Assembly: GCA_902795045.1 (NCBI GenBank) | Contig: CADBJU010000027.1 | Coordinates: 1 to 44,753 of the forward strand | DNA: 44,753 nt | From: Oscillospiraceae bacterium | GTDB lineage: Bacteria; Bacillota; Clostridia; Oscillospirales; Oscillospiraceae | Direction: 5' to 3' | Shown: piece after piece, positions 25,922 to 33,861 of the stretch | Layout: each line of letters begins with the position of its first letter | Numbering within the stretch: position 1 is the stretch's first letter | Program-made: the position numbers and the translations under genes | Notes under the pieces: model-generated | Database searches by the model: none | Seen by the model: the letters and a program-made list of their open reading frames with translations, nothing else | What the model was told of the DNA's origin: nothing

Positions 25922-26994
25922 TTCGTCGCCTCCGTTTTTCTGGTCAGTGCGTAGAGGATCATGCCCTGGGAGGCAACGACGCGGATGACCTCGCTCATGT
26001 CCATGTGGATCATGTTGTTCATGACCGTCGGGGTCATGGTGACGATGCCCTGGAAGAGGAAGGTGCCGATGATGACATTGGCGATGGTGGCCTTGTTGAC
26101 GGTCGCGCCGCCGATGAGGATGGCAGACACGGCGGGCAGCGCCATGTAAAACGGGGCCATGTAGAGCTGGATAAAGCCAAAGCCCTGCTCATAGACCAGG
26201 ATGCCGATGGCGGCAAGCCAGGTAGAGAGAATGACGGACAGCATGCGCATCTTGTCCACATTCACGCCGGCGGCCCTTGCGAAGGTGGGGTTGGAGCCCA
26301 CGGCGGTCATGGCGGTGCCGGTCTTGGTGTGCAGGAAGGCCCACATGCCGAAGGCCAGGACCGCGAAGAACAGCAGCGTTCCCGTCGGGATGGAGAGGTT
26401 TCCGATGTTGATCTGCAGAAAGCCCGCCAGCACCTTGTCATAAAAGCCCTCGAGGGAGATGGTGGTACGAAGGCCCTTGCCCGCAAAGCCCCAGACCATG
26501 GTGGGGCTGTGGTACGGAAGCAGCAGCCACATCATGCACATGAAGGACACGGAGGAAAAGCCCACGTAGGTGGCGATCATCATTTCGCCGCCCTTGATCT
26601 TGTTGAGAAGCCAGCCGTAGAGCGTGCCGAGGACGACCGCAAAGGGCGTGGCAATGAGGATGGCCATAAGGAAGCTCATGGGCCCGGTGAAGCCGAACTC
26701 AATGGAGAGCGTCGCCCCGAGAAGGCCCGAGATGATGCCGAGGGGCAGGCCGAAGTTGAGGCCGCAGCCGGAGTGGATCATCGGCACCATCGCGAGCACC
26801 ATGATGGCGTTCCAGCTGAAGCGGTTGATGGTGTTGCTGATCTGCGTCCAGAAGTCCGCGCCCACAAAGGGGGCCGCGATGAACAGCAGCAGCAGGAAGC
26901 CCGCGATGATAAGGCGCGGCAGGCCGAAGCTTTTCGCAAACTCGCGCAGGCGGTCGGCCAGCGTCTGATTGGTTCTGTCTAATGTTTCGTTCAT
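25918..26994 (-). CDS. ABC transporter permease (first of pair)
   Basis: A 358-residue polytopic protein homologous to its neighbour. It shares GLNFGLPLGIISGLLGATL, AVGSNPTFARAAGVNVDKMRMLSVILSTWLAA and ILIGGATVNKATIANVIIGTFLFQ, motifs of the RbsC/YufP-like permease family. The start follows GAGGAGGGC, and the ATPase gene ends 10 bases upstream. Two paralogous permeases with one double ATPase is the layout of nucleoside/BMP-type importers. Confidence 0.93.
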   Translation of the reverse strand: MNETLDRTNQTLADRLREFAKSFGLPRLIIAGFLLLLFIAAPFVGADFWTQISNTINRFSWNAIMVLAMVPMIHSGCGLNFGLPLGIISGLLGATLSIEFGFTGPMSFLMAILIATPFAVVLGTLYGWLLNKIKGGEMMIATYVGFSSVSFMCMMWLLLPYHSPTMVWGFAGKGLRTTISLEGFYDKVLAGFLQINIGNLSIPTGTLLFFAVLAFGMWAFLHTKTGTAMTAVGSNPTFARAAGVNVDKMRMLSVILSTWLAAIGILVYEQGFGFIQLYMAPFYMALPAVSAILIGGATVNKATIANVIIGTFLFQGIVTMTPTVMNNMIHMDMSEVIRVVASQGMILYALTRKTEATK

Positions 26995-27004
26995 GCTGCC
27001 CTCC

Positions 27005-28594
27005 TCACTTGACCATGCTGACCATCAGCATGCCAAAGTCCTCCGACGGGTCCGACGCGGGCAGGATGCCCGCAATTTTGCCGCCGGACACGATGGCGAT
27101 GCGGTCGCAGATGGACCGCAGCTCCTCAAGCTCCGAGGAGATCATGACCACGGTGACGCCGCTTTCGCGGTTGAACTGCCGCAGCGCCTCCAGCACCAGG
27201 GCCTTGGCGCCGATATCAATGCCGCGCGTCGGCTCGGAGACGAAGAGGAACTTCGGCTCGAGCGCGAAGGCCTTGGCAAGGCAGACCTTCTGCTGGTTGC
27301 CGCCGGACAGCTCCCTCGCCTTCTGCTTGGAGCCGGTGCAGCGGATCTGGAGCTCGTCGATGTAGCGCTCGGTCACCTCGCGGATGCCCTTCTCGTCGCG
27401 CCACTTGACAAGGCCGCCCAGGTAGTTTTTCAGGAACTTGTTCTGCACCTGCATGGCAGGGAACGCTACGTTCCACTCCAGCGACTCGTCGAGCAGCAGG
27501 CCCACGCCGCGCCGGTCCTCCGACACGAAGGCCAGGGACGAATCCAGGCACTTGCGGGGGCTGTTGAGGGGGATGGGCTTTCCGTCAAATTCGACGCTGC
27601 CGCCCGCCTCGTAAAGGCCCATGATGCCGTTGGGGATGCCGAGTTTGCCCTGACCGGCAAGGCCGCCGATGCCGAGGATCTCGCCCTCCTTCACGTCCAG
27701 GCTCACGTCGCGCACGGTCTCGCCGGGCATATCGACCCAGAGGCGCTTGATGGACATGACGGTCTTCGCGTCCGAATGGTCGCGTATATCCGCCTTGGCG
27801 GCGGTCGCAACGCTGCGGCCGACCATCCATTTGGAAATCTCGCTGACGCTGGTGCTCGCCGCCGGGACATCCGCCACGACGAGACCGTCGCGCATGACCA
27901 CGACCTTGTCGCAGACGGACAGGATCTCGTGGAGTCTGTGCGTAATGAAGATGACGGCAATGCCCTTTTCCGACATGGAGCGGATCGAGGCGAGCAGCGC
28001 CTCGGCTTCCTTCTCAGTCAAAACGGCGGTCGGCTCGTCAAGGATCAAAAGCTTGAGCTGGTCCTTGCTCAGCTCGCGCGCGATCTCGGTGAACTGCTTG
28101 TGGCCGACGGGCATGTCGCTGATGACCATGTCCTTGTCGATGTGGAAGCCCATCTTGTCGATGGCGGCCTCCGCGCGGCCGGTCATCTCGTTGTAGTTGA
28201 GGGTGTCGAGCCTGTCCCCGAAGATCTCGGAGACGATGTTTTTCTTTTTCGGCTCACGGTTTAAGAGGATGTTCTCCGTGGCGGTGAAGCCGGGGATCAG
28301 GGAGAACTCCTGGTGCACCATGCCGATGCCGGCGGCCAGCGCGTCAAAGGGCGTGTTGAACGTTACCTTCTCGCCGTTAATGAGGATGTCGCCCTCATAG
28401 CCGCCCGTTTCGCGGATCACGTCCATGCCGAAGAGGATCTTCATGAGCGTGGACTTGCCCGCGCCGTTTTCACCGCACAGGCCCAGGACCTCGCCCTCGG
28501 CCAGGGTGAGGTTGATGTCCGAAAGCACCTGGTTTCCGAAGAAGTCCTTTTTGATGTTGCGCATCTCCAGAAGCGGAGCGTTTGCATTTGCCAT
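27005..28594 (-). CDS. ABC transporter ATPase with two fused nucleotide-binding domains
   Basis: 529 residues, typical of sugar/nucleoside-type importers with two NBDs. NBD1 has Walker A GENGAGKST (residues 41-49), a signature-like VGHKQFTEIARELS and Walker B LLILDEPTAVL. NBD2 has the expected degenerate Walker A (GLAGQGKLGI), a full signature LSGGNQQKVCLAKA and an altered Walker B FLFVSEPTRGIDIG, in which the metal-binding Asp is Ser while the Glu is kept. It probably pairs with the two downstream permeases and the DUF3798 lipoprotein. A 415-base gap with repeats separates it from the lipoprotein gene. Confidence 0.94.
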   Translation of the reverse strand: MANANAPLLEMRNIKKDFFGNQVLSDINLTLAEGEVLGLCGENGAGKSTLMKILFGMDVIRETGGYEGDILINGEKVTFNTPFDALAAGIGMVHQEFSLIPGFTATENILLNREPKKKNIVSEIFGDRLDTLNYNEMTGRAEAAIDKMGFHIDKDMVISDMPVGHKQFTEIARELSKDQLKLLILDEPTAVLTEKEAEALLASIRSMSEKGIAVIFITHRLHEILSVCDKVVVMRDGLVVADVPAASTSVSEISKWMVGRSVATAAKADIRDHSDAKTVMSIKRLWVDMPGETVRDVSLDVKEGEILGIGGLAGQGKLGIPNGIMGLYEAGGSVEFDGKPIPLNSPRKCLDSSLAFVSEDRRGVGLLLDESLEWNVAFPAMQVQNKFLKNYLGGLVKWRDEKGIREVTERYIDELQIRCTGSKQKARELSGGNQQKVCLAKAFALEPKFLFVSEPTRGIDIGAKALVLEALRQFNRESGVTVVMISSELEELRSICDRIAIVSGGKIAGILPASDPSEDFGMLMVSMVK

Positions 28595-28628
28595 TTTTCT
28601 AACCTACCTATGTAAACGATAAAAACAT

Positions 28629-28707
28629 GTCATTCTGAGCAGAGCGAAGAATCCTGTACCGTGCCGATATCCGGGGAAAGATCCTTCGCTGCGCTCAGGA
28701 TGACAAA
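28629..28707. repeat. Dispersed hairpin repeat, copy 2
   Basis: The same imperfect palindrome as 7699-7777. It begins with TCATTCTGAGCAGAGCGAAG and ends with TGCGCTCAGGATGACA. Confidence 0.75.
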
Positions 28708-28717
28708 TGCGTCCTGC

Positions 28718-28946
28718 AAGGCAATACCACACAATGCGGCAAGAGCAGATTCCGAGAAAATTTGGGTTCTGATGATGGCACTTTTTCGCAGATGTACTTA
28801 AGTGAGCGTCCAAATCTTTGATTTGGTCAACGCGAACTTATGCATGCGAACGAAGTGAGTCGTATTGTGTACCTCAAGAAAAAGTGACGAAATCAGGGCA
28901 CAAATTTTCCGGAAGATGCCGCAGGCGTATTGTGCGGTGTTGCCTT
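28718..28946. mobile_element. MITE-like element, copy 1 (229 bp)
   Basis: The ends are imperfect inverted repeats: AAGGCAATACCACACAAT on the left, and on the right the complement of AAGGCAACACCGCACAAT. The interior shares GAAAAAGTGACRAAATCAGG and TTTCCGGAAGATGCC with copy 2 at 33814-33976, and is about 66 bp longer in the middle. No gene is present. Confidence 0.8.
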
Positions 28947-28950
28947 AAGG

Positions 28951-28981
28951 AAAAGGGAGGGAGCGGCGCCCCCTCCCCTTC
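28951..28981 (-). terminator. Terminator or attenuator after the binding-protein gene
   Basis: On the minus strand a G/C-rich stem (GGGGAGGG with CCCTCCC, one bulge) is followed by CTTTT, just after the stop of the DUF3798 gene. It is imperfect, so partial read-through into the ATPase gene is likely. Confidence 0.6.
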
Positions 28982-29009
28982 TGCATTGCTGAAAGTGTCT
29001 GAGAGAGAA

Positions 29010-30251
29010 TTACTTGACGGTGAAGTACTTCTCGGGAACCTCGACGGAGGTGGCCTCCATGTAGTGGCCCGGATCGCCCATGATATAGGTATCCTGGTAG
29101 ATCAGGAAGGTGTTCTCAGCCTTGACGCCGGTCTCCGCGTTGGTGTAGTTGGAGCCGTTCCACTCAGCGCCGGGGGAGAAGACGCCGTAGGCCTTGGAGA
29201 TGTCGTCGATGTCGAGCAGCTCGCTCTCGCCGTTGATGACGTTCAGCGCGTGCTGGGCAAGACCGGCGGACACGGTGTAGCCGTAGGAGTAAGCCCAGGT
29301 GCCGAAGCGGCCTGCGCCGCCCTTTTCAACGACGGCCTTCTCGACCTTGGCCAGGATCTTGGCGTAGTCGCCGGCCTCAGCGGTCAGGTCGATGCCCAGG
29401 GCGCCGGGATAGCCCATGGTGGGAGAGGGCAGGTCTGCCTCAACGAAGCATCCGCCGTACTCGAGCAGCTGCTTGAGCAGAGGCTCAGTGTGGGCGTCGT
29501 TGGTGCAGAAGAACGCGGAGTTCTTGCCGTACTTCTCGATCCACTCGGGAGCCTTCTCAAGGATATAGGCTTGAGCGCCGGCAACACCGACATCGGTGGT
29601 GGGGTCGGGAGCGGTCTCAAGCACAAACTGCATGCCGAACTCCTCGCAGGCGGCCTTCATGATGGCCACGCGGCGGCTCATGGTCTCGTAGGACATGTGG
29701 CGCGGGAAGGAGATGTGCACGAAGGTGTCGCAGCCCAGCTCGTGCGCGGTGCGGATCATCAGGTAGCCGCGGGCGACGAAGTCGTTGTTGACGACAAGGT
29801 CAGCGGCGGAGCCGATCTCGGGCAGGTCCTCGTGGGACTCACCGGCGATGCAGAGGATGTCGGGGCGCTTCTCTTTGATCTGACGGAAGGCCTCGGTGGT
29901 GCCGGGGACGGCCTGGTTGACGATGATGGCCTTCATGTCGGGATCGTCAGACATGTTGACGATGGTCTGGATGGTGGTCTCGAGCTCTTCGGTGAAGTTG
30001 TCGGGGTAGATGGCCAGCTTGACCATATCCTCGCCATACTTGGCCTGGAAAGCCTCGGCGCCGCGGCGGTCATCCTCGGACTGGGAAACAGAACCGGTGA
30101 TGATGCCGATGTGGGGCTTGGCCTCGGCAGCGGGAGCCTCGGTAGCCGCGGGGGCTTCGGTAGCCGCAGGGGCGGTCTCGGTCTTCTTGCCGCAGGCAGC
30201 CAGAGCGAAAATCATGGTCAGCGCAAGCAGAAGAGCAATCAGCTTTTTCAT
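29010..30251 (-). CDS. DUF3798 substrate-binding lipoprotein of the ABC importer
   Basis: 413 residues. The lipobox LAAC gives lipidated Cys 20, followed by a Thr/Ala/Glu/Pro linker (TEAPAATEAPAAEAK). The rest resembles the periplasmic-binding fold of DUF3798 proteins (HIGIITGSVSQSEDDRRGAEAF, MKAIIVNQAVPGTTEAF, FVHISFPRHMSYETMSRR, FFCTNDAHTEPLLKQLLEYGG). The ligand is not known; the family is a relative of BMP/ribose-type binding proteins. The frame is open to 30347, but the start at 30251 follows AGGAGG and begins the signal peptide. Its own promoter is at 30371-30399. Confidence 0.92.
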   Translation of the reverse strand: MKKLIALLLALTMIFALAACGKKTETAPAATEAPAATEAPAAEAKPHIGIITGSVSQSEDDRRGAEAFQAKYGEDMVKLAIYPDNFTEELETTIQTIVNMSDDPDMKAIIVNQAVPGTTEAFRQIKEKRPDILCIAGESHEDLPEIGSAADLVVNNDFVARGYLMIRTAHELGCDTFVHISFPRHMSYETMSRRVAIMKAACEEFGMQFVLETAPDPTTDVGVAGAQAYILEKAPEWIEKYGKNSAFFCTNDAHTEPLLKQLLEYGGCFVEADLPSPTMGYPGALGIDLTAEAGDYAKILAKVEKAVVEKGGAGRFGTWAYSYGYTVSAGLAQHALNVINGESELLDIDDISKAYGVFSPGAEWNGSNYTNAETGVKAENTFLIYQDTYIMGDPGHYMEATSVEVPEKYFTVK

Positions 30252-30370
30252 GTTATCCTCCTTATTGTTTTGAAGATCCGTGTCCCGTCCGGCACAGCGC
30301 CGGACAGTCAGGATACGGCTCTCCCCTTTTTTATTCCGGGGACACATGATAATCCCCGAAACACTGTAGT

Positions 30371-30399
30371 ACTATATCACATTAAATCGCTCTTTACAA
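30371..30399 (-). promoter_or_regulatory. Predicted promoter of the ABC operon
   Basis: On the minus strand: TTGTAA (30394-30399), a 17-base spacer and TATAGT (30371-30376). The implied leader is about 110 bases. Confidence 0.65.
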
Positions 30400-30601
30400 T
30401 AATTTTTTGCAGTTTATTCACATATTCAGCTGTTTTATTTGCGGCTGATAAAGTTATGTAAACTTTACCGGATAAACCGTCCCCTCTTCTCCCGCTCATC
30501 GTCGCTGTTGAACGGACAAGTCCGGGTACTCCAGGCAAAGGACCAGGCAGGAGTTGTTTACATAATTAATTTTTCTGGTTCAAACGCTTTGCACAAACTA
30601 C

Positions 30602-30630
30602 TTGACAAGTGGGGGTGCAGTGATTATAAT
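30602..30630 (+). promoter_or_regulatory. Consensus sigma-A promoter of the tRNA gene
   Basis: TTGACA (30602-30607), a 17-base spacer and TATAAT (30625-30630): a perfect consensus, as expected for a stable RNA. It lies about 25 bases before the mature 5' end. Confidence 0.9.
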
Positions 30631-30660
30631 ATAAAAGCTGTCCAGACAAGGGAATCATTT

Positions 30661-30736
30661 CGGGGTGTAGCGCAGATGGTAGCGCGCTTGGTTCGGGACC
30701 AAGAGGCCCGGGGTTCAAATCCCCGCACTCCGACCA
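30661..30736 (+). tRNA. tRNA-Pro(CGG), CCA encoded
   Basis: A 76-nt cloverleaf. Acceptor CGGGGTG pairs with CACTCCG (one G-U), the anticodon stem CTTGG/CCAAG encloses the loop TTCGGGA with anticodon CGG, and the T-arm GGGTTCAAATCCCC is canonical. CCA is encoded. It reads proline codon CCG, which fits the G+C-rich coding DNA. Confidence 0.97.
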
Positions 30737-30774
30737 AAAATACAGGACCGCCATTCGGCGGTCCTGTATTTTTA
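30736..30774 (+). terminator. Terminator of the tRNA gene
   Basis: ACAGGACCGCC pairs with GGCGGTCCTGT, and flanking A and T runs extend the stem to about 16 bp. It ends in TTTTT directly after the encoded CCA. Confidence 0.9.
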
Positions 30775-30776
30775 AT

Positions 30777-31140
30777 GTGCGGGGATTTGAATCATCCTCG
30801 CAGCCGCCGGGGGCGGCTGCATGTACCAGTCCTCAGACTGGTACATTCCTTTATCCCGTCCCCAAAAGGGACGGGATGCAAGCAAATCCCCCGCACTGCC
30901 GGTATTCCGCCTTCGCCCCATCCGGGGCTGCATTTCTTCATTCTGTGCGGGGATTTGAATCAACATTGCAGCCGCCAGGGGCGGCTGCATGTACCAGTCC
31001 TCAGACTGGTACATACCTATATCCCGTCCCCTGAAGGGACGGGATGCAAACAAATCCCCCGCACGGCCGATGTTCTGCACCAGCCCCATCCGGGGTTGCA
31101 TTTCTATACCCTGTGTGGGGATTTGAATCAGCATCGCATC
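30777..31140. repeat. 168-bp tandem repeat (2.2 units) with tRNA-like closing stem
   Basis: Units start at 30777, 30945 and 31113, exactly 168 bp apart; the third is cut off after about 28 bases by the next terminator. Each start, GTGCGGGGATTTGAA (one mismatch in unit 3), is the exact reverse complement of tRNA bases 30714-30728. In both full units this start pairs with CAAATCCCCCGCAC (30883-30896 and 31051-31064) and encloses three perfect hairpins, in unit 1 at 30800-30820, 30822-30845 and 30853-30877. Within the 120-base fold the two units differ in loops and junctions and not in the stems. Confidence 0.85.
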
Positions 31141-31180
31141 AAAAAACCTCCGGTTCGTTTTTTACGGATCGGAGGTTTTC
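31141..31180 (-). terminator. Terminator of the AGCS symporter gene
   Basis: AAAACCTCCG (31143-31152) pairs with CGGAGGTTTT (31170-31179), and six T follow on the minus strand. It starts 5 bases after the symporter stop codon. Confidence 0.9.
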
Positions 31181-31183
31181 TCT

Positions 31184-32641
31184 TTATCTCAGCACGTACT
31201 GGTCGTCCTGCCAGAAATCGGTGCCCTTGACGCCGTTGGCATTGGCGCGGTAGGCGGGCAGCTTGCCCTTGCGGCGCTGCCACTCGTAGTCGCGCAGGGC
31301 GGCGATGGCGGGCTTGGCAAGGATGATGATGACAGGGACGTTGATGATGACCATGAGGGCCTGGAGAAGGTCGGCGGTGTCCCAGGCGAGGCCCGCGGAG
31401 ATGACCGCGCCTGCGAAAACCAGAGCGGTGGCGCACAGGCGGTAGATGACCATGAAGATCTTGCCCGGCTCCTTCTTCATGATGAAGCGCAGGCAGCCCT
31501 CGGTGTAGTAGTAGTTGCCGAGGAGGGTGGTGAAGGCAAAGAGGCAGACGGCCACGGCGATGAAGATGGGGCCGAAGCTGCCGAGAGCGGCGCCGGTGCA
31601 GGCCTGGACATAGGCGGCGCCTGCTGCCTCAGCGGTGGGTTCCACGCCGGAGAAGAGGCAGAGGAAGGCCGTGGCCGAGCAGATGAGCAGGGTGTCGATA
31701 AAGACGGAGAGCATCTGCACCAGGCCCTGCTTTGCCGGGTGGCTCACGTCGGCCGCGGCCGCCGCATTGGGAGCCGAGCCCATGCCGGCCTCGTTGGAGT
31801 ACAGGCCGCGCTTGATGCCCCACATCACGCAGGAGCCGGTGAAGCCGCCGAAGATGGCCTTGAAGTCGAAGGCGGACCGGAAGATGTTTTTGAACACCGC
31901 GCCGAAGCTGGAGATATGCGTGAAGATCACGACGAGGGAGACGATCACATACAGCACGCCCATCACGGGCACGAGGATCTCGGTGACCTTGGTGAGCCGC
32001 TTGCCGCCGCCGAGGACGCAGATGCCGAACAGAACCGCGAGCACGCCGCCGACGATCATGGGCATAGTAACGGTGAAACCGGCGGCCTGAAACGTCTGCT
32101 TATAGAAGCTGAAGGACTCGAAGGTGCTCTGGGTGTTGTAGGCCGCGAGCATGTTGTAGCCCACCACATAGGTGAGGATCAGGACGACGGCGAAGATCAC
32201 GCCCAGCCAGCGCTGGCCCAGGGCCTGCTCCATGTAGTAGGAGGGGCCGCCGTAGCTGTGGCCCTCGCTGTCGCGCTTCTTGTAGATCTGGGCAAGGGTG
32301 GACTCCACAAACGCGGAGGCGCCGCCGAGAATGGCGGTGATCCACATCCAGAAGATCGCGCCGGCGCCGCCGAGACAGAGCGCTGTCGACACGCCCATGA
32401 TGTTGCCCGTGCCGACGCGTGAGGCCGTCGAGACCATGAGCGCGCCGAAAGAGGAGGTCGCGCCCAGGTTCACGGGCTTTTCCTTCACGACGCGGATCGA
32501 CTCCGCAAACAGGCGAAACTGCACGAATTTCAGGCGGAAGGTGAAGTAAAGGCCCGCCAGGATCAGGATCAGCGGCACCACATAGGGCTTGTACAGAATG
32601 CCGCTGACAGCATTGACGACGTTGTCGATGGAATTGAGCAT
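31184..32641 (-). CDS. Alanine/glycine:cation symporter (AGCS family)
   Basis: Sodium- or proton-coupled amino-acid importer of the cytoplasmic membrane, 485 residues with about eleven hydrophobic helices, the usual family length. Family signatures are FGALMVSTASRVGTGNIMGVSTAL, GGPSYYMEQALGQRW, and GIKRGLYSNEAGMGSAPNAAAAADVSHPAKQG, which lines the substrate and cation site. A terminal hydrophilic tail follows the last helix. The start has AGGAGA nearby. It has its own promoter and terminator, so it is a single-gene unit. With glyA and pepD in the window, it fits a cell living on peptides and amino acids, but that is inference. Confidence 0.95.
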   Translation of the reverse strand: MLNSIDNVVNAVSGILYKPYVVPLILILAGLYFTFRLKFVQFRLFAESIRVVKEKPVNLGATSSFGALMVSTASRVGTGNIMGVSTALCLGGAGAIFWMWITAILGGASAFVESTLAQIYKKRDSEGHSYGGPSYYMEQALGQRWLGVIFAVVLILTYVVGYNMLAAYNTQSTFESFSFYKQTFQAAGFTVTMPMIVGGVLAVLFGICVLGGGKRLTKVTEILVPVMGVLYVIVSLVVIFTHISSFGAVFKNIFRSAFDFKAIFGGFTGSCVMWGIKRGLYSNEAGMGSAPNAAAAADVSHPAKQGLVQMLSVFIDTLLICSATAFLCLFSGVEPTAEAAGAAYVQACTGAALGSFGPIFIAVAVCLFAFTTLLGNYYYTEGCLRFIMKKEPGKIFMVIYRLCATALVFAGAVISAGLAWDTADLLQALMVIINVPVIIILAKPAIAALRDYEWQRRKGKLPAYRANANGVKGTDFWQDDQYVLR

Positions 32642-32684
32642 GTGTCTTTTCTCCTAATTTGTAATATCGCAGAACAGCTATATA

Positions 32685-32713
32685 ACTATAGCCGATTTTC
32701 CAGCCGGTTGCAA
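32685..32713 (-). promoter_or_regulatory. Predicted promoter of the AGCS symporter
   Basis: On the minus strand: TTGCAA (32708-32713), a 17-base spacer and TATAGT (32685-32690). The implied leader is only about 38 bases, too short for a riboswitch. Confidence 0.65.
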
Positions 32714-32840
32714 GCCCCAATTTCCCGATAAAAAATTGCGGGCCGCCATGCGCTTTCGCCCGCTTTTTCGCAATATCCGGTATATGCTGTTTTTGTCAAC
32801 CACAATACACAGTTGCGAAGGTGAAACGTGAGAACCAATT

Positions 32841-32883
32841 TAATGTGTTTTTGAGAGAGCTTTGCTTTCTCAAAAACACATTA
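32841..32883. repeat. Long hairpin, 20-bp stem
   Basis: TAATGTGTTTTTGAGA (32841-32856) is the exact reverse complement of 32868-32883. The inner bases pair further with one G-T, leaving a TTT loop. It is upstream of the ParB-family promoter and outside any gene. No poly-T tail follows on either strand. Confidence 0.75.
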
Positions 32884-32959
32884 AGCCGAACTTTGTGAGG
32901 CCTCGCGCCGACCAAACACGGCGTGTCACGCACCGCCGTGTGCGATAAGCGCGAGTACC

Positions 32960-32993
32960 TCAATTGCGAATCGCATTCGCAATTGAATATAAT
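32960..32993 (+). promoter_or_regulatory. Promoter of the ParB-family gene with embedded inverted repeat
   Basis: TTGCGA (32964-32969), an 18-base spacer and TATAAT (32988-32993). A perfect 12-bp inverted repeat, TCAATTGCGAAT (32960-32971) with ATTCGCAATTGA (32975-32986), covers the -35 and the spacer, which is the position of a repressor site. Confidence 0.7.
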
Positions 32994-33009
32994 ATGGGAG
33001 GTAATTCTA

Positions 33010-33861
33010 TTGCAGGCGACACGTACCCGGCCGGGGGTCCGGCGGGGAAATATTGTCTGGCTGCCGGCGGAGGACATCGCGCCCAATCCCGTGCAGCCGC
33101 GCAAGCTGTTTGACGAAAAATCCCTCGAAGAGCTGAGCCAGAGCATCCGCAGTTACGGCATCCTCAACCCCCTGACCGTGCGCTGCCGGGGCGGGAAGTA
33201 TGAGCTGGTGGCCGGGGAGCGGCGATTGCGGGCGGCAAAGCTCGCGGGGCTGGAGGAGGTGCCGTGCATCCTGCTGGATGTGAACATGGAGGACGCAAGC
33301 CTCATCGCGCTGATCGAAAACCTCCAGCGCCGGGACCTCGACTTCATTGAGGAGGCCGTGGGGCTTTCAAGGCTCATCCGCATGTTCGGCATGAGCCAGG
33401 AGGAGGCGGCCAAGCGCATCGGCAAGTCCCAGTCGGCGGTGGCGAACAAGCTGCGCTTATTGAAGCTGCCGCGGGATGTGCTGGAAAACCTCCGCAGCTA
33501 CGGTCTGAGCGAGCGGCACGGCCGGGCGCTGCTCAGGCTCACGGACCCGAACGCCCAGCGTATGGCCCTCGAGTACATCGCGGCCAACGCCCTGACCGTG
33601 GCGGCAACGGAGGAATACATAGAGGCGCTGCTCTCCTCCCCCGCCGAGGAGCCGGAGAAGCCGGAGCCGAAGCGCACGCTCATTTTGAAGGACGTGCGGG
33701 TGTTCCTCAACAGCCTTAACCGCTCGCTGGACCTGATGAAGCAGGGCGGCATCGCCGCGGGCGTGCGGCGCGAGGAGACGGAGGATTCGCTGATCCTCAC
33801 GATCTCGATTCCCAAGGCAACACCGCATAATTCGGCGAGAGCAGATCCCGAGAAAAATTGA
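33010..33861 (+). CDS. noc: ParB-family nucleoid-occlusion-like protein (Noc)
   Basis: 283 residues with the ParB/Noc layout. The N-terminal CTP-binding domain has EDIAPNPVQPRKLFDEKSLEELSQSIRSYGILNPLTVR, VAGERRLRAAKLAG and ENLQRRDLDFIEEA. A central HTH follows (MSQEEAAKRIGKSQSAVANKLRLLKLP), then a C-terminal dimerisation region (TLILKDVRVFLNSLNRSLDLMKQGG). No parA lies beside it, which favours Noc over ParB, though the call is not certain. The start is TTG at 33010, with GGGAGG 8 bases ahead and just after the -10; the frame is open further upstream without start signals. The final residues (KATPHNSARADPEKN) and the stop are encoded by the MITE-like element at 33814. Confidence 0.88.
   Translation: MQATRTRPGVRRGNIVWLPAEDIAPNPVQPRKLFDEKSLEELSQSIRSYGILNPLTVRCRGGKYELVAGERRLRAAKLAGLEEVPCILLDVNMEDASLIALIENLQRRDLDFIEEAVGLSRLIRMFGMSQEEAAKRIGKSQSAVANKLRLLKLPRDVLENLRSYGLSERHGRALLRLTDPNAQRMALEYIAANALTVAATEEYIEALLSSPAEEPEKPEPKRTLILKDVRVFLNSLNRSLDLMKQGGIAAGVRREETEDSLILTISIPKATPHNSARADPEKN

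Larger units (their letters stand above)
28595..29009. other. 415-base gap: two repeat elements and a terminator
   Basis: From left to right it holds the dispersed hairpin repeat (28629-28707), a MITE-like element (28718-28946) and a hairpin terminator (28951-28981). I see no gene. Since the gap lies inside a transporter operon, the binding-protein mRNA is probably more abundant than that of the membrane components. Confidence 0.7.
30252..30660. other. Gap between divergent units; holds two promoters
   Basis: The left half holds the leader and promoter of the minus-strand lipoprotein gene (30371-30399), and the right end holds the tRNA promoter (30602-30630). No gene or repeat is seen in the rest, which is A/T-richer than the coding DNA. 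Confidence 0.6.
32642..33009. other. 368-base gap with promoters and strong palindromes
   Basis: It holds the symporter promoter (32685-32713), a 43-nt hairpin (32841-32883), a smaller CACGGCG/CGCCGTG hairpin near 32917-32941, and the promoter and operator-like palindrome of the ParB-family gene (32960-32993). No protein-coding gene is seen. Confidence 0.65.

Noticed and set aside
30777-31140. CRISPR array
   Set aside because: The repeat period is 168 bp with only 2.2 units, the spacing sequence is also similar, and no cas gene is present.
30439-31253. Open frames over the tRNA and the 168-bp repeats (CGDLN-type translations)
   Set aside because: They run through the tRNA gene and structured repeats. 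The tRNA cloverleaf, promoter and terminator explain the sequence better.
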